Assembly: GCA_937138395.1 (NCBI GenBank)
Contig: CAKZPB010000090.1
Location: forward strand, 1 to 38,272
Length of the DNA: 38,272 bases
Source: an uncultured Pseudomonadota bacterium
Lineage (GTDB): Bacteria; Pseudomonadota; Gammaproteobacteria; Xanthomonadales; Wenzhouxiangellaceae
Direction: 5' to 3'
Shown: positions 1 to 8,840 of the stretch, piece after piece
How positions within the stretch are numbered: position 1 is the first letter of the stretch
How the letters are laid out: each line of letters starts with the position of its first letter
The notes under the pieces: generated by a model
The model's database searches: none
What the model was told of the DNA's origin: nothing
The model's input: the letters and a program-made list of their open reading frames with translations, nothing else
Made by a program: the position numbers and the translations under genes

Positions 1-141
1 TCAGTTGAGCTGGGTGCGTGATTGATAGTCGGGCTCTCCGGTGCTCGAAATCCTCATGTACCAGCATGTACACTGCGGTTTCTGCGCTCCGGGGAACCCA
101 GCCACAGCCTCGCTCACGACGCCCTCAAGCGATTTTTCCCT
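1..141. repeat. 141-bp direct-repeat unit, first copy (cut by window edge)
   Basis: Bases 1-55 recur without mismatch at 142-196, so the spacing is 141 bp. The rest of the unit (56-141) contains the short direct repeat CATGTAC-cag-CATGTAC (about 55-71) and is not repeated in this window. Since the first copy begins exactly at base 1, the true left boundary and copy number are unknown and an array may continue to the left. I do not recognise a named repeat family. Confidence 0.8.
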
Positions 142-196
142 TCAGTTGAGCTGGGTGCGTGATTGATAGTCGGGCTCTCCGGTGCTCGAAATCCTC
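142..196. repeat. Second, truncated copy of the left-edge repeat
   Basis: This is identical to bases 1-55 and then diverges abruptly after 196. It may be the terminal partial copy of a tandem array, or one of two insertions of a dispersed repeat. No open reading frame accounts for the identity. Confidence 0.85.
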
Positions 197-227
197 CCAT
201 TCGTCATTGCATATACACCCCGTCGTC

Positions 228-259
228 ATTCCGGACGCAGCGAAGCGGAGATCCGGAAT
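228..259. repeat. REP-like imperfect palindrome
   Basis: ATTCCGGA (228-235) and TCCGGAAT (252-259) form an 8-bp inverted repeat, with inner CGC/GCG arms around a short loop. Two further related motifs follow: GATTCCGGA near 305-313 and the small hairpin CGGC-GAT-GCCG at 316-326. This resembles the dispersed GTCATTCCGG...CCGGAAT type repeats common between proteobacterial genes. It could form an mRNA hairpin but has no T-tract, so I do not call it a terminator. Confidence 0.6.
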
Positions 260-511
260 CTGGTCATCGAATGACACGCTCAAGAAACCACGACTACCAG
301 GCTTGATTCCGGATTCGGCGATGCCGGCCCAGGAAGGATCGAGCGTTGCTGTCAATAAAAAATGTCGTACTCGACTTGCGAGCAATGTTCATGGTCGAGC
401 ATGTTGATGTCGAGTCGTCCGATTGCTCACCTGCTCAGGTTCTTATTCAATAACATGGCAAGCGATGCATTCAGCCACTGCATTTGCAAATCAGTAGCAA
501 TCGATTGATTA

Positions 512-529
512 ATCTGCGTAATCTGCGGT
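512..529 (-). repeat. Single end of the 9-nt-iteron element (half copy)
   Basis: On the minus strand this reads ACCGCAGATTACGCAGAT, two adjoining units of CGCAGATTA. It matches the outer ends of the three complete elements at 14597-14752, 16246-16429 and 29358-29508. The opposite end cannot be found to the left, so this is a solo or decayed copy. It lies 49 bp beyond the gdhA stop codon. Confidence 0.7.
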
Positions 530-578
530 TCAAGCTGCTGTAAAAGGCGATTGATAAGGTTACAAAAAAGACCGCAAC

Positions 579-1958
579 TCAGACCGTGCCCTGCGACAGC
601 ATGGCGTCGGCCAACTTCAGGAATCCAGCGACGTTTGCGCCTTTCCGGTAGTTCACGGAGGTACCGTCGGAATCACTACCATGTTCGACGCAGCGCTGAT
701 GAATGTCGGCCATGATGCCTCTCAGCTCTTTATCAACGCGTTCCATGCTCCAGTAACGATGCTCGGCATTCTGCGAGCGCTCGAGGCCCGACACGGCCAC
801 GCCACCGGCGTTGGCTGCTTTGCCCGGGGCATATAAAAGCTTCTTGCAATCCTGGAATTGCGCTACGGCTTCGGCCGTACTGGGCATATTGGCGCCCTCG
901 GCGACAATGCGGCAGCCGTTCTTGATCAGTGTCTTGGCATCGTTTCCGTCCAGTTCATTCTGGGTAGCACAGGGCAGGGCAATGTCGCATTCAGCAGACC
1001 AGGGATTCTTGCCTTTGCTGTACGCCCAGTCGATGGCGTCGGCGACTTCTTCGATCGTGCCGCGTTGTTCGGTCTTGATCTTGAAGACCTGCGCCAGATC
1101 GTCCTCTGAAAGGCCCTTGCTGGAATGCATGGTTCCGCCCGAGTCCGACAAGGTGATGACTTTGGCGCCGAGCTCGATGCATTTCTGGGCTGCGTGATTC
1201 GCCACGTTGCCAGATCCGGAAATTGCGACCTTGAGTCCTTCGATATCAGCATCGATCCGGTCCAGCATGTGGCGGACAAAATAGACCACGCCAAAGCCCG
1301 TTGCTTCAATTCGGAGTTCTGAACCGCCAAAGCTGACGCCTTTTCCGGTCAAGGCGCCGACGAATTCATGCGTCAGTCTTCGATACTGACCAAACAGATA
1401 GCCGATCTCACGCGCACCGACGCCGATATCGCCCGCCGGGATATCCCGATTCTGGCCAATGTAGTGCACCAATGAGTTCATCAGTGCCTGGCAAAAGCGC
1501 ATGACTTCCTTGTCGCTTCGGCCTTTCGGGTTGAAGTTGGCGCCGCCCTTGGCACCGCCGATCGGTAAACCGGTCAGCGCGTTCTTGAAACACTGTTCGA
1601 AGCCGAGAAATTTCAGAATTGACTCGTTCAGATCAGGATCGAACCGCAGTCCACCCTTGTAGGGGCCAATCGCATTATTGAACTGTGCGCGCCAGGCGCG
1701 GTTGACGTGCGTATTGCCGTCATCGTCGACCCAGGACACCCGAAACGATACGATCTGGTCCGGCTCGGTCATTCGTTCCAGCAGCATTTCTGACTGGTAG
1801 CGTTGGTTGTCGGCGACAAACGGGATGACATCTTCGGCTACTTCATGCACGGCCTGGTGAAATTCGTCCTGATGCGGATTACGCCGGATCAGACCCTGCA
1901 TAAAGCAGTCCAGATTATTCGTGTCGGCGCTTGAGAAGCAGTTTTGGCTTTCGTTCAT
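579..1958 (-). CDS. gdhA: NADP-type glutamate dehydrogenase
   Basis: This 459-residue enzyme of the hexameric (about 450 residue) class interconverts 2-oxoglutarate plus ammonium and glutamate in the cytosol. Substrate motifs GPYKGGLRF (residues 98-106) and LPIGGAKGG (131-139, catalytic Lys137) are intact. IPAGDIGVGAREIG follows, and the Rossmann stretch VAISGSGNVANHAAQK lies in the second half. NADP preference is inferred from overall similarity to the biosynthetic enzymes, not from a diagnostic residue. The start at 1958 is chosen because family homology begins there and GAGAA lies just upstream; the frame stays open further but overlaps divergent miaB. It is monocistronic, with a half iteron element 49 bp past its stop. 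Confidence 0.96.
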   Translation of the reverse strand: MNESQNCFSSADTNNLDCFMQGLIRRNPHQDEFHQAVHEVAEDVIPFVADNQRYQSEMLLERMTEPDQIVSFRVSWVDDDGNTHVNRAWRAQFNNAIGPYKGGLRFDPDLNESILKFLGFEQCFKNALTGLPIGGAKGGANFNPKGRSDKEVMRFCQALMNSLVHYIGQNRDIPAGDIGVGAREIGYLFGQYRRLTHEFVGALTGKGVSFGGSELRIEATGFGVVYFVRHMLDRIDADIEGLKVAISGSGNVANHAAQKCIELGAKVITLSDSGGTMHSSKGLSEDDLAQVFKIKTEQRGTIEEVADAIDWAYSKGKNPWSAECDIALPCATQNELDGNDAKTLIKNGCRIVAEGANMPSTAEAVAQFQDCKKLLYAPGKAANAGGVAVSGLERSQNAEHRYWSMERVDKELRGIMADIHQRCVEHGSDSDGTSVNYRKGANVAGFLKLADAMLSQGTV

Positions 1959-2054
1959 GGTGTTCTCGATTATTTTTTTTGAACATATCATTGTAGCGGT
2001 GAACAGGAGTCGCTCAGAACGGGCCGTGTGGCCGCACAATATTCCGGCCGGGCG

Positions 2055-2083
2055 TTGGGCTTGATTGCTGCATCTGGTAAGAT
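2055..2083 (+). promoter_or_regulatory. Putative sigma-70 promoter of miaB operon
   Basis: TTGGGC (2055-2060) and TAAGAT (2078-2083) are separated by exactly 17 bp, about 28 bp before the miaB ATG. The hexamers are only partial matches to consensus, so this is a prediction from spacing and position in the gdhA-miaB divergent gap. Confidence 0.4.
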
Positions 2084-2111
2084 ATTCCACCCTTTTGAAC
2101 GGAATAGCGCT

Positions 2112-3452
2112 ATGGCCGGCAAGCTGTTTATCAAGACCCACGGCTGCCAGATGAATGAATACGATTCCGACCGCATGGCTGAAGTGCTGGCGGCTTCGCA
2201 TCGGCTTGAGCTGACCGAGGATGAATCTGAAGCCGATGTCATCCTGATCAACACCTGTTCGATACGGGAGAAGGCGCAGGAAAAGGTGTTTTCGCAGTTG
2301 GGCCGCTGGCGTCCGTTGAAGGAAAAAAACCCTGATGTTGTTATCGGCGTGGCCGGCTGCGTGGCCAGCCAGGAAGGCGAGGGCATTATCAAGCGCGCGC
2401 CATTTGTCGATATGGTGTTTGGACCGCAGACCATTCATCGTCTGCCAACAATGCTCGATACAGTGCGCGACGAAGGCAGGTCGGCCATTGATATCAGCTT
2501 TCCGGAGATCGAAAAGTTCGATCATCTGCCGTCACCGGGCGCCAAGGGGCCGACGGCGTTTGTCTCGATCATGGAGGGCTGCTCGAAATATTGTACGTTC
2601 TGCGTCGTGCCCTACACCCGGGGTGAAGAAGTCAGCCGGCCGCTGGACGATGTGATTGCCGAAGTAGCCACATTGGAAGCACAGGGCGTTCGTGAAATCA
2701 ATTTACTGGGCCAGAATGTCAACGCCTATCGCGGCCCGATGCACGACGGCGGCACTGCCGATCTGGCGTTATTGATACGCTATGTTGCGGCGTTTGAAGG
2801 CATTGGCCGCATTCGGTTTACCACCTCGCATCCGGTCGAGTTTTCCGATCGGCTCATTGATGCGTTTGCCGATACGCCGAAGCTGGCTAACTATCTGCAC
2901 CTGCCGGTGCAGGCCGGTTCCGATCGCGTGCTGGCACTGATGAAGCGCGGTCATACAGTGCTGGAATACAAGGACAAGATTCGGCGTCTGCGCCAGGCGC
3001 GACCCGATATTTCGTTGTCATCGGATTTTATTGTCGGCTTTCCCGGCGAAACCGAAACTGATTTCGAGCAGACCATGAAGCTGATCCGGGACCTGAACTA
3101 CGATCAAAGTTTCTCGTTCATCTACTCGGCGCGGCCCGGCACGCCGGCAGCGAGCCTGCCCGATAATGTGCCAATGGAAGAGAAAAAAGCGCGGCTGCAC
3201 CGCCTGCAGGCGCAGATCAACAGCCAGGCTACGGCGATTGCCGAGGCCATGGTTGGCACAACGCAGCGCATTCTGGTCGAACGACCCAGCAAGCGCGATG
3301 CCAGCGAACTGGCCGGACGCACGGAAAATAATCGGGTGGTCAATTTTGTTGGGCCCGAGGATCTGATTGGCCGGTTCATTGATGTGCAGATTACTGCGGC
3401 CATGGCCAATTCACTGCGCGGCCGTGTCAGTCAAGCGCGATCGGCCGCCTGA
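2112..3452 (+). CDS. miaB: tRNA-2-methylthio-N6-dimethylallyladenosine synthase MiaB
   Basis: This radical-SAM methylthiotransferase adds the 2-methylthio group to N6-isopentenyl-A37 of tRNAs reading UNN codons. The 446-residue protein has three N-terminal cysteines for the auxiliary cluster (Cys12, Cys49, Cys83). The radical-SAM CxxxCxxC is at Cys157, Cys161 and Cys164 in [13 protein letters not shown]-terminal TRAM-type RNA-binding domain covers about the last 65 residues. The start at 2112 places [12 protein letters not shown] where MiaB proteins normally begin; 28 more upstream codons are open but lack family similarity. It heads the conserved order miaB-ybeZ-ybeY-corC, and its stop codon directly abuts the next ATG. 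Confidence 0.97.
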   Translation: MAGKLFIKTHGCQMNEYDSDRMAEVLAASHRLELTEDESEADVILINTCSIREKAQEKVFSQLGRWRPLKEKNPDVVIGVAGCVASQEGEGIIKRAPFVDMVFGPQTIHRLPTMLDTVRDEGRSAIDISFPEIEKFDHLPSPGAKGPTAFVSIMEGCSKYCTFCVVPYTRGEEVSRPLDDVIAEVATLEAQGVREINLLGQNVNAYRGPMHDGGTADLALLIRYVAAFEGIGRIRFTTSHPVEFSDRLIDAFADTPKLANYLHLPVQAGSDRVLALMKRGHTVLEYKDKIRRLRQARPDISLSSDFIVGFPGETETDFEQTMKLIRDLNYDQSFSFIYSARPGTPAASLPDNVPMEEKKARLHRLQAQINSQATAIAEAMVGTTQRILVERPSKRDASELAGRTENNRVVNFVGPEDLIGRFIDVQITAAMANSLRGRVSQARSAA

Positions 3453-4448
3453 ATGAGCGAATCCACTGCTGCCACCCGGCCGATGGTGACCATCGAACTC
3501 GAACCCAACGATAACCAGCGACTGGCAAATCTGGCCGGGCCGTTTGATGAGCATATCCGGCTGATTGAAAAACGCCTGGGCGTGGATATCAACGCGCGCG
3601 GCAATATCTTTGCGATCGAGGGCGATCCGGACGGGCGTGTCGTTGCGCGGAAATTACTGCGCAAGCTGTATCGCCAGACCGAGCGCGAAGTGCTGACTGC
3701 CGCGCTGGTCAACCTGAGTTTGCAGGCCTCCGGCCTGGACGACGATGACGCGGTTGCTGAAATTGCCATCCGCACGCGCCGCGGCATGATTCGCGCGCGC
3801 GGGCCGAATCAGCGCCGCTACCTAGAACGGATTGCGAAAAACGACATCAATTTCGGCGTTGGCCCGGCAGGAACCGGCAAAACCTATCTCGCCGTGGCCT
3901 GTGCAGTCGAAGCGCTCGAAGCCGATCGCGTACAGCGTATTTTATTGGTTCGCCCGGCGGTCGAAGCGGGCGAACGGCTCGGCTTCCTACCCGGCGATCT
4001 GGCCCAGAAGGTCGATCCGTATCTGCGCCCGCTGTACGATGCGCTGTATGAAATGATGGGCTTCGAGCAGGTTGGACGTTTGATGGAGCGCAACGTCATT
4101 GAAGTGGCTCCGCTGGCCTACATGCGCGGACGCACCCTCAACGACGCCTACGTCATTCTGGACGAGGCCCAAAATACAACGCCGGAACAGATGAAGATGT
4201 TCCTGACTCGAATCGGCTTCGGCTCCCGGGCCGTGATTACCGGTGATCTGACCCAGATCGACCTGCCGCCGCGTTCGCTGTCGGGCCTGAAACAGGCGCT
4301 TGGCATCCTGCGAGACACCGAAGGGATCAGCCAGACATTCTTTGATGCACGCGATGTAGTTCGTCATCCAATTGTCAGGCGCATCGTCGAGGCCTACGAC
4401 GCTGCCGAAAAAGATGACCAAGCACCCACCGACCATCGTGCGCGCTGA
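3453..4448 (+). CDS. ybeZ: PhoH-like ATPase YbeZ
   Basis: This 331-residue cytosolic P-loop protein of the PhoH/YbeZ family is linked by genetics and conserved context to the RNase YbeY and to ribosomal RNA maturation. The Walker A motif GPAGTGKT is at residues 137-144 and the Walker B segment YVILDEAQN at about 233-241. An N-terminal region of about 110 residues resembles the usual KH-like extension. The ATG follows the miaB stop with no gap, implying translational coupling, and ybeY begins 17 bp after its stop. Its exact substrate is not established. Confidence 0.95.
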   Translation: MSESTAATRPMVTIELEPNDNQRLANLAGPFDEHIRLIEKRLGVDINARGNIFAIEGDPDGRVVARKLLRKLYRQTEREVLTAALVNLSLQASGLDDDDAVAEIAIRTRRGMIRARGPNQRRYLERIAKNDINFGVGPAGTGKTYLAVACAVEALEADRVQRILLVRPAVEAGERLGFLPGDLAQKVDPYLRPLYDALYEMMGFEQVGRLMERNVIEVAPLAYMRGRTLNDAYVILDEAQNTTPEQMKMFLTRIGFGSRAVITGDLTQIDLPPRSLSGLKQALGILRDTEGISQTFFDARDVVRHPIVRRIVEAYDAAEKDDQAPTDHRAR

Positions 4449-4465
4449 GCACCCCGGGGAACCAC

Positions 4466-4960
4466 ATGGCCATTGACATTGAGCGACTCGTCGAGCTGGA
4501 TGGCATTCCTTCGGATGATCAACTACGGCGATTTGCGATGGCAGCGCTTGAGGACGGTCATGTGACGAGCGCTGGGTCTGACGATGCTGCAGCTGTCCAG
4601 GTTCATCTTCGCATCGTCGATGAGGCGGAGGGCCGTGCGCTGAACTATCGTTGGCGCGGCAAGGATTCCGCTACCAATGTGCTGAGTTTTCCGTCCAGTT
4701 TGCCCGATGAATTGCCTGATGGAACCGCGCTGACGCTGCTTGGTGACGTCGTACTGTGCGCGCCGGTCATTGCGCGTGAAGCTGCAGTTCAGAATAAACC
4801 ATTGAGCCATCACTGGGCGCATCTGGTCATTCACGGGGTCTTGCATTTGCGCGGCTATGACCATACAACGTCAGGACCGGCTGAAACAATGGAGCAGCTT
4901 GAGCGTCAATTGCTTGAACCGCTGGGCATACCGGACCCTTACCAAACACAAGCTGGCTGA
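4466..4960 (+). CDS. ybeY: Endoribonuclease / rRNA maturation factor YbeY
   Basis: This 164-residue zinc-dependent RNase acts in 16S rRNA 3'-end processing and ribosome quality control. The metal-binding signature HGVLHLRGYDH is intact, with His123, His127 and His133. The conserved segment NVLSFP occurs near residues 71-76. A GGGGAA Shine-Dalgarno sequence lies just upstream of the ATG. It is third in the miaB-ybeZ-ybeY-corC operon, the usual gammaproteobacterial arrangement. Confidence 0.95.
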   Translation: MAIDIERLVELDGIPSDDQLRRFAMAALEDGHVTSAGSDDAAAVQVHLRIVDEAEGRALNYRWRGKDSATNVLSFPSSLPDELPDGTALTLLGDVVLCAPVIAREAAVQNKPLSHHWAHLVIHGVLHLRGYDHTTSGPAETMEQLERQLLEPLGIPDPYQTQAG

Positions 4961-5001
4961 TCCAGCACATCCTTTTGATGACATGAGTATCCTTTCACTA
5001 C

Positions 5002-5850
5002 ATGAACGACGACAACTCGAACAGTAGCAACGGTTCCGGGAAGCAATCCTGGCTCGAAAAGCTCGGACGGGCTTTTGGCTCAGACCCCCGGAACCGCGAC
5101 GAAGTCCTGGAGCAGCTACAGGCTGTAACCGAACGTGGCCTGATCGAAGCTGAAACCCTGAAAATGATTGAAGGTGCACTCGAAGTGGATGAGCTTCAGG
5201 TGCGTGACGTCATGATTCCACGTTCGCATATGGTGGTGATACAGGAGGGCAGTTCGTTGGATGACATTCTGCCGATCATTATCGAAACCGGCCATTCCCG
5301 TTTTCCAGTGGTCGGCGAAGACAAGGACGAAGTCCACGGCATTCTGCTGGCCAAGGATTTGCTGCAGCTGGTCGGTCGCGATGCGAAGGGCATCATCGCC
5401 GACCTGGTGCGCGAGCCGGTCATTATTCCGGAATCCAAGCGCCTGAACGTATTGCTGCGCGAATTCCGCGTCAACAAGAACCACATGGCGATTGTCGTGG
5501 ACGAATATGGCGGTGTATCCGGCCTGATCACGATCGAAGACGTACTCGAAGAAATCGTTGGAGATATCGATGACGAGCATGACTCCGAAACCGTCGAAGA
5601 TATCCAGTCGATCAGCGATGATCGCTATCTGGTGCAGGCGCTGACCCCGATCGATGATTTCAATGAGAGCCTGGGCAGCGATTTCAGCGACGATGACTTC
5701 GATACGATCGGTGGCCTGGTGGTTTCGGAGTTCGGACGGCTACCGAAGTCGGGTGAATCGATTGATATCGATGGCTGGACGTTCAAGGTCAGCGCTGCCG
5801 ATGACCGCAGGCTTCAGGCCATGGAAGTGAATGTCACTGAATCTGCATGA
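5002..5850 (+). CDS. corC: CorC/YbeX-family CBS-domain protein
   Basis: This 282-residue soluble protein has two CBS repeats (about residues 65-190) and a C-terminal CorC/HlyC transporter-associated domain (about 200-280). The hallmark VVDEYGGVSGLITIEDVLEE lies in the second CBS repeat. No membrane helix is present, unlike the longer HlyC/CNNM relatives. The family is associated with Mg2+/Co2+ efflux and, by operon linkage to ybeY, with ribosome metabolism; the molecular activity is unsettled. It is the last gene of its operon. The lnt gene that often follows is absent, and convergent gcvP comes next. Confidence 0.93.
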   Translation: MNDDNSNSSNGSGKQSWLEKLGRAFGSDPRNRDEVLEQLQAVTERGLIEAETLKMIEGALEVDELQVRDVMIPRSHMVVIQEGSSLDDILPIIIETGHSRFPVVGEDKDEVHGILLAKDLLQLVGRDAKGIIADLVREPVIIPESKRLNVLLREFRVNKNHMAIVVDEYGGVSGLITIEDVLEEIVGDIDDEHDSETVEDIQSISDDRYLVQALTPIDDFNESLGSDFSDDDFDTIGGLVVSEFGRLPKSGESIDIDGWTFKVSAADDRRLQAMEVNVTESA

Positions 5851-5923
5851 GCGTCACAGTCAAACCAAAACTTCCAGTCTGGCGACCCCTGGGTTGAAGC
5901 CCTTGGGCCGGCCGGCTTGATGG

Positions 5924-8830
5924 TCAGCTCGCCTCGGCCCAGACGTCGAGCGGGGGACACGAGCAAACCAGGTTCCGGTCGCCATACACGTTGTCGACCC
6001 GGGCAACCGAAGCAAAAAACTTGTTTTGCCGCAATTCGTGAACGGGCCAACCGGCCTGTTGGCGGGTGTAGCTGTGGTTCCATTCGTCTGCAGCCAGTTC
6101 CAGCAAGGTATGCGGGGCATTCTTGAGCGGGTTGTCTTCTTGATCCAGGGCGCCCGATGCGACGGCGTCGATTTCCTTGCGGATGGAAATCATGGCCTGA
6201 ATGAATCGATCCAGCTCTTGTTTTGATTCACTTTCTGTCGGCTCGATCATCAGCGTGCCGGGCACCGGCCAGGACATGGTCGGTGCATGGAAGCCGTAAT
6301 CGATCAATCGTTTAGCCACATCCTCTTCGCTGATACCGGATGCTGTCTTGAATGGCCTTAAATCAACGATACATTCGTGTGCGATGCGACCATTGAGCCC
6401 CGTGTAGAGAATATCGAAATGACCCTCGAGGCCTTGAGCGATATAGTTGGCGTTCAAAATAGCGACCTCACTGGCCCGGCGTAGACCCTTGGCACCCATC
6501 ATTGCTATATAGGCCCATGAGATCGGCAAAATCAATGAAGACCCCCAGGGCGCTGCCGCCACTGCCGGGTTCTGACCGTATGCGCCCTGCATCAGCCCGC
6601 TGGCGTGTCCGGGCAGGTGTTCAATCAAGTGTTCGCGCACGCCGATCGGCCCCACCCCCGGACCGCCGCCGCCGTGCGGAATACAGAAGGTCTTGTGCAG
6701 ATTCAGGTGGCAGACATCGGCATAATCTGCGACCTGCGAAATGCCGACCAGCGCATTCATATTGGCACCGTCAAGGTATACCTGGCCGCCCGCGTCATGC
6801 ACATCGGCGCAGATGTCGACGATTTCAGTTTCAAACACGCCATGCGTGGATGGGTAGGTGATCATCAGAGCCGCAAGTTCATCGCGGTGTCGTTCGATTT
6901 TTTCGTTCAGGTCATTGCGGTCGATATTGCCGCTCTGGTCACAGCCAACGACCACGATCTTGTAGCCCACCATCTGCGCGCTGGCTGGGTTGGTGCCGTG
7001 CGCGGACGATGGAATCAGGCAGACATCGCGATGGCCTTGGCCGCGCGCCTGCTGCCAGCGATGGATCGTCAACAGGCCGGCATATTCGCCCTGAGAGCCG
7101 GCATTCGGCTGCAGCGATACTCCGGAAAAACCGGTGATTTCGGACAGCATGCTTTCCAGCTGGTCAATCAACTGGTGATAGCCATGCGCCTGATGTGCAG
7201 GGCAGAATGGATGCAGCTGCGAAAACTCGGGCCAGCTCAATGCCATCATCTCGGCCGTGGCATTGAGCTTCATCGTGCAGGAACCGAGCGGGATCATGGC
7301 GTGGGTCAGGCTCAAGTCCCGATTTTCCAGGCGCTTGAGATAGCGCAGCATCTCGGTTTCGGAACGATACTGATTGAACACCTCGTGCGTCAAGAAACTG
7401 CTCTGACGCCGTAAGTGCTGCGGAATGCTGGACGTCGCTGCGGGCAGGGTATGGTCCAACTTGCCGAGATCAACGGGAGCGCCGGTCAAGACTTCGACCA
7501 GCGCTTCGGCTTGTTCCAGTCGGGTCACCTCGTTGAAACTGAAGGCCAATCGACCCGCCAGGTCGGTACGAAGATTCAAACCCCGTTCTTCACACTGTTC
7601 CAGCAGCGTGGCTTTTCGATGATCATCGACTTCAATCATCAGCGTATCGAAGCAGGCCTGGTGCATCGGCTTGAGCCCCGATTCTTCGAGCGCTTTCGCC
7701 ACCAGCTGGGTAATACGATGAACACGCCTGGCAATCGTCGTGAGTCCGGCCGCACCGTGCCATACCGCGTAGAAGCCTGCCATGACTGCAAGCAGGGCCT
7801 GCGCCGTGCAGATGTTGCTCATGGCTTTCTCACGACGAATATGTTGCTCACGCGTCTGCAGCGCCATGCGCAGCGCCGGTTGCCCGTGGCGGTCGCGAGA
7901 GACGCCGATGATTCGGCCTGGAATGCTGCGACGATGAGCTTCGCGCGTAGCCAGGAACGCGGCATGTGGGCCGCCATAACCCATCGGCACACCAAAGCGC
8001 TGGGATGAGCCCAATACGATATCCGCGCCCATTTCGCCGGGTGGCTTGAGCAGTACGAGGCTGAGCAGATCTACCGCAACGGCGCTCAGAGCGTCGTGCT
8101 GATTGGCTGCATTGATCGTCGCTTCAATATCGTTGATGCGCCCACTAGAGCCCGGATATTGCACGATCAATCCAAAATAGTCGCCGGCCTCGGCTGCCTG
8201 TTGAATCGATTCAACCACCACAACCTCGATGTCCATCGGTGCGGCGCGAGTCTGGATGACATCGATGGTTTGCGGCAGACAATCCGCATCAACCAGAAAA
8301 CGGTTCGATGGATTCTTGCGCGTTACCCGCCGCATCATGGTCATGGCCTCGGCCGCTGCCGTGGCTTCGTCCAGCAATGAGGCATTGGCGATTTCCATGC
8401 CGGTCAAGTCCATGACCATCTGCTGAAAATTCAACAGGCCTTCAAGACGGCCCTGTGAGATTTCGGCCTGGTAGGGCGTGTAGGCTGTGTACCAACCGGG
8501 ATTCTCCATTACGTTGCGCAGGATGACCGGCGGCGTATGAGTCGGGTGATAGCCGAGTCCGATCAGGCTGTGCTGAAGCGTATTCTGATCAGCCATGGCG
8601 CGCAGTTGGGCCAGCGCATCGGCTTCAGTCTGAGGTTCGTTCAGTCGTAGACTCTGTTTTGAACGAATACTCGATGGCGTCGCTTCATCCACCAGTGCAT
8701 CAAGTGAGTCCAATCCGAGGGCGTCCAGCATCGAAGCAATGTCATGCTCGCGTGGACCAATATGACGGTCGATGAATTCCGAACGGTTTTCAAGCCCCTG
8801 CATGGGATTGATCGATGATTCGCTTGACAT
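5924..8830 (-). CDS. gcvP: Glycine dehydrogenase (decarboxylating), P protein
   Basis: This is the pyridoxal-phosphate P protein of the glycine cleavage system. It decarboxylates glycine and passes the aminomethyl group to the lipoyl H protein. At 968 residues it is the single-chain form with fused alpha and beta halves. The PLP lysine is Lys713 in LHKTFCIPHGGGGPG. The glycine-rich segment PNAGSQGEYAGLL and the start of the first half (SEFIDRHIGP) are also present. The start at 8830 is preferred over 8875 because the longer form would overlap the end of cyoE and adds an unrelated sequence. Only 10 bp separate it from the cyoE stop, so co-transcription is likely. gcvT and gcvH are not in the window. 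Confidence 0.96.
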   Translation of the reverse strand: MSSESSINPMQGLENRSEFIDRHIGPREHDIASMLDALGLDSLDALVDEATPSSIRSKQSLRLNEPQTEADALAQLRAMADQNTLQHSLIGLGYHPTHTPPVILRNVMENPGWYTAYTPYQAEISQGRLEGLLNFQQMVMDLTGMEIANASLLDEATAAAEAMTMMRRVTRKNPSNRFLVDADCLPQTIDVIQTRAAPMDIEVVVVESIQQAAEAGDYFGLIVQYPGSSGRINDIEATINAANQHDALSAVAVDLLSLVLLKPPGEMGADIVLGSSQRFGVPMGYGGPHAAFLATREAHRRSIPGRIIGVSRDRHGQPALRMALQTREQHIRREKAMSNICTAQALLAVMAGFYAVWHGAAGLTTIARRVHRITQLVAKALEESGLKPMHQACFDTLMIEVDDHRKATLLEQCEERGLNLRTDLAGRLAFSFNEVTRLEQAEALVEVLTGAPVDLGKLDHTLPAATSSIPQHLRRQSSFLTHEVFNQYRSETEMLRYLKRLENRDLSLTHAMIPLGSCTMKLNATAEMMALSWPEFSQLHPFCPAHQAHGYHQLIDQLESMLSEITGFSGVSLQPNAGSQGEYAGLLTIHRWQQARGQGHRDVCLIPSSAHGTNPASAQMVGYKIVVVGCDQSGNIDRNDLNEKIERHRDELAALMITYPSTHGVFETEIVDICADVHDAGGQVYLDGANMNALVGISQVADYADVCHLNLHKTFCIPHGGGGPGVGPIGVREHLIEHLPGHASGLMQGAYGQNPAVAAAPWGSSLILPISWAYIAMMGAKGLRRASEVAILNANYIAQGLEGHFDILYTGLNGRIAHECIVDLRPFKTASGISEEDVAKRLIDYGFHAPTMSWPVPGTLMIEPTESESKQELDRFIQAMISIRKEIDAVASGALDQEDNPLKNAPHTLLELAADEWNHSYTRQQAGWPVHELRQNKFFASVARVDNVYGDRNLVCSCPPLDVWAEAS

Positions 8831-8840
8831 GGCTCTGTTC

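Larger units (their letters stand above)
1..578. other. Gene-free, repeat-rich intergenic region
   Basis: No convincing coding region is present. The short open frames here run through repeats and have no recognisable product. The stretch holds an exact 55-bp direct repeat, a REP-like palindrome and one end of the 9-nt-iteron element family, each listed separately. From about 330 to 510 I see nothing recognisable. Its right border is the stop codon of gdhA, which reads leftwards into this region. Confidence 0.75.

Noticed and set aside
1-196. CRISPR array
   Set aside because: There are only two copies, the repeat is 55 bp and non-palindromic with an 86-bp interval, and there are no cas genes.
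545-581. Rho-independent terminator directly after gdhA
   Set aside because: A T-run exists on the minus strand, but the preceding GGTC motifs are direct repeats, so no stable hairpin forms.
1959-2525. N-terminal extension of the gdhA frame (189 codons)
   Set aside because: It runs antisense through the conserved 5' half of miaB; GdhA similarity begins at the ATG at 1958.
5851-5923. Terminator between corC and gcvP
   Set aside because: GC-rich short inverted repeats around GGCCGGCC are present, but the stem is interrupted and lacks a T-tract on either strand; too weak to call.
6605-8008. Two long plus-strand open frames (269 and 197 codons) across gcvP
   Set aside because: They lie antisense to a fully conserved gcvP, have no recognisable domains, and are explained by codon bias of the real gene on the other strand.
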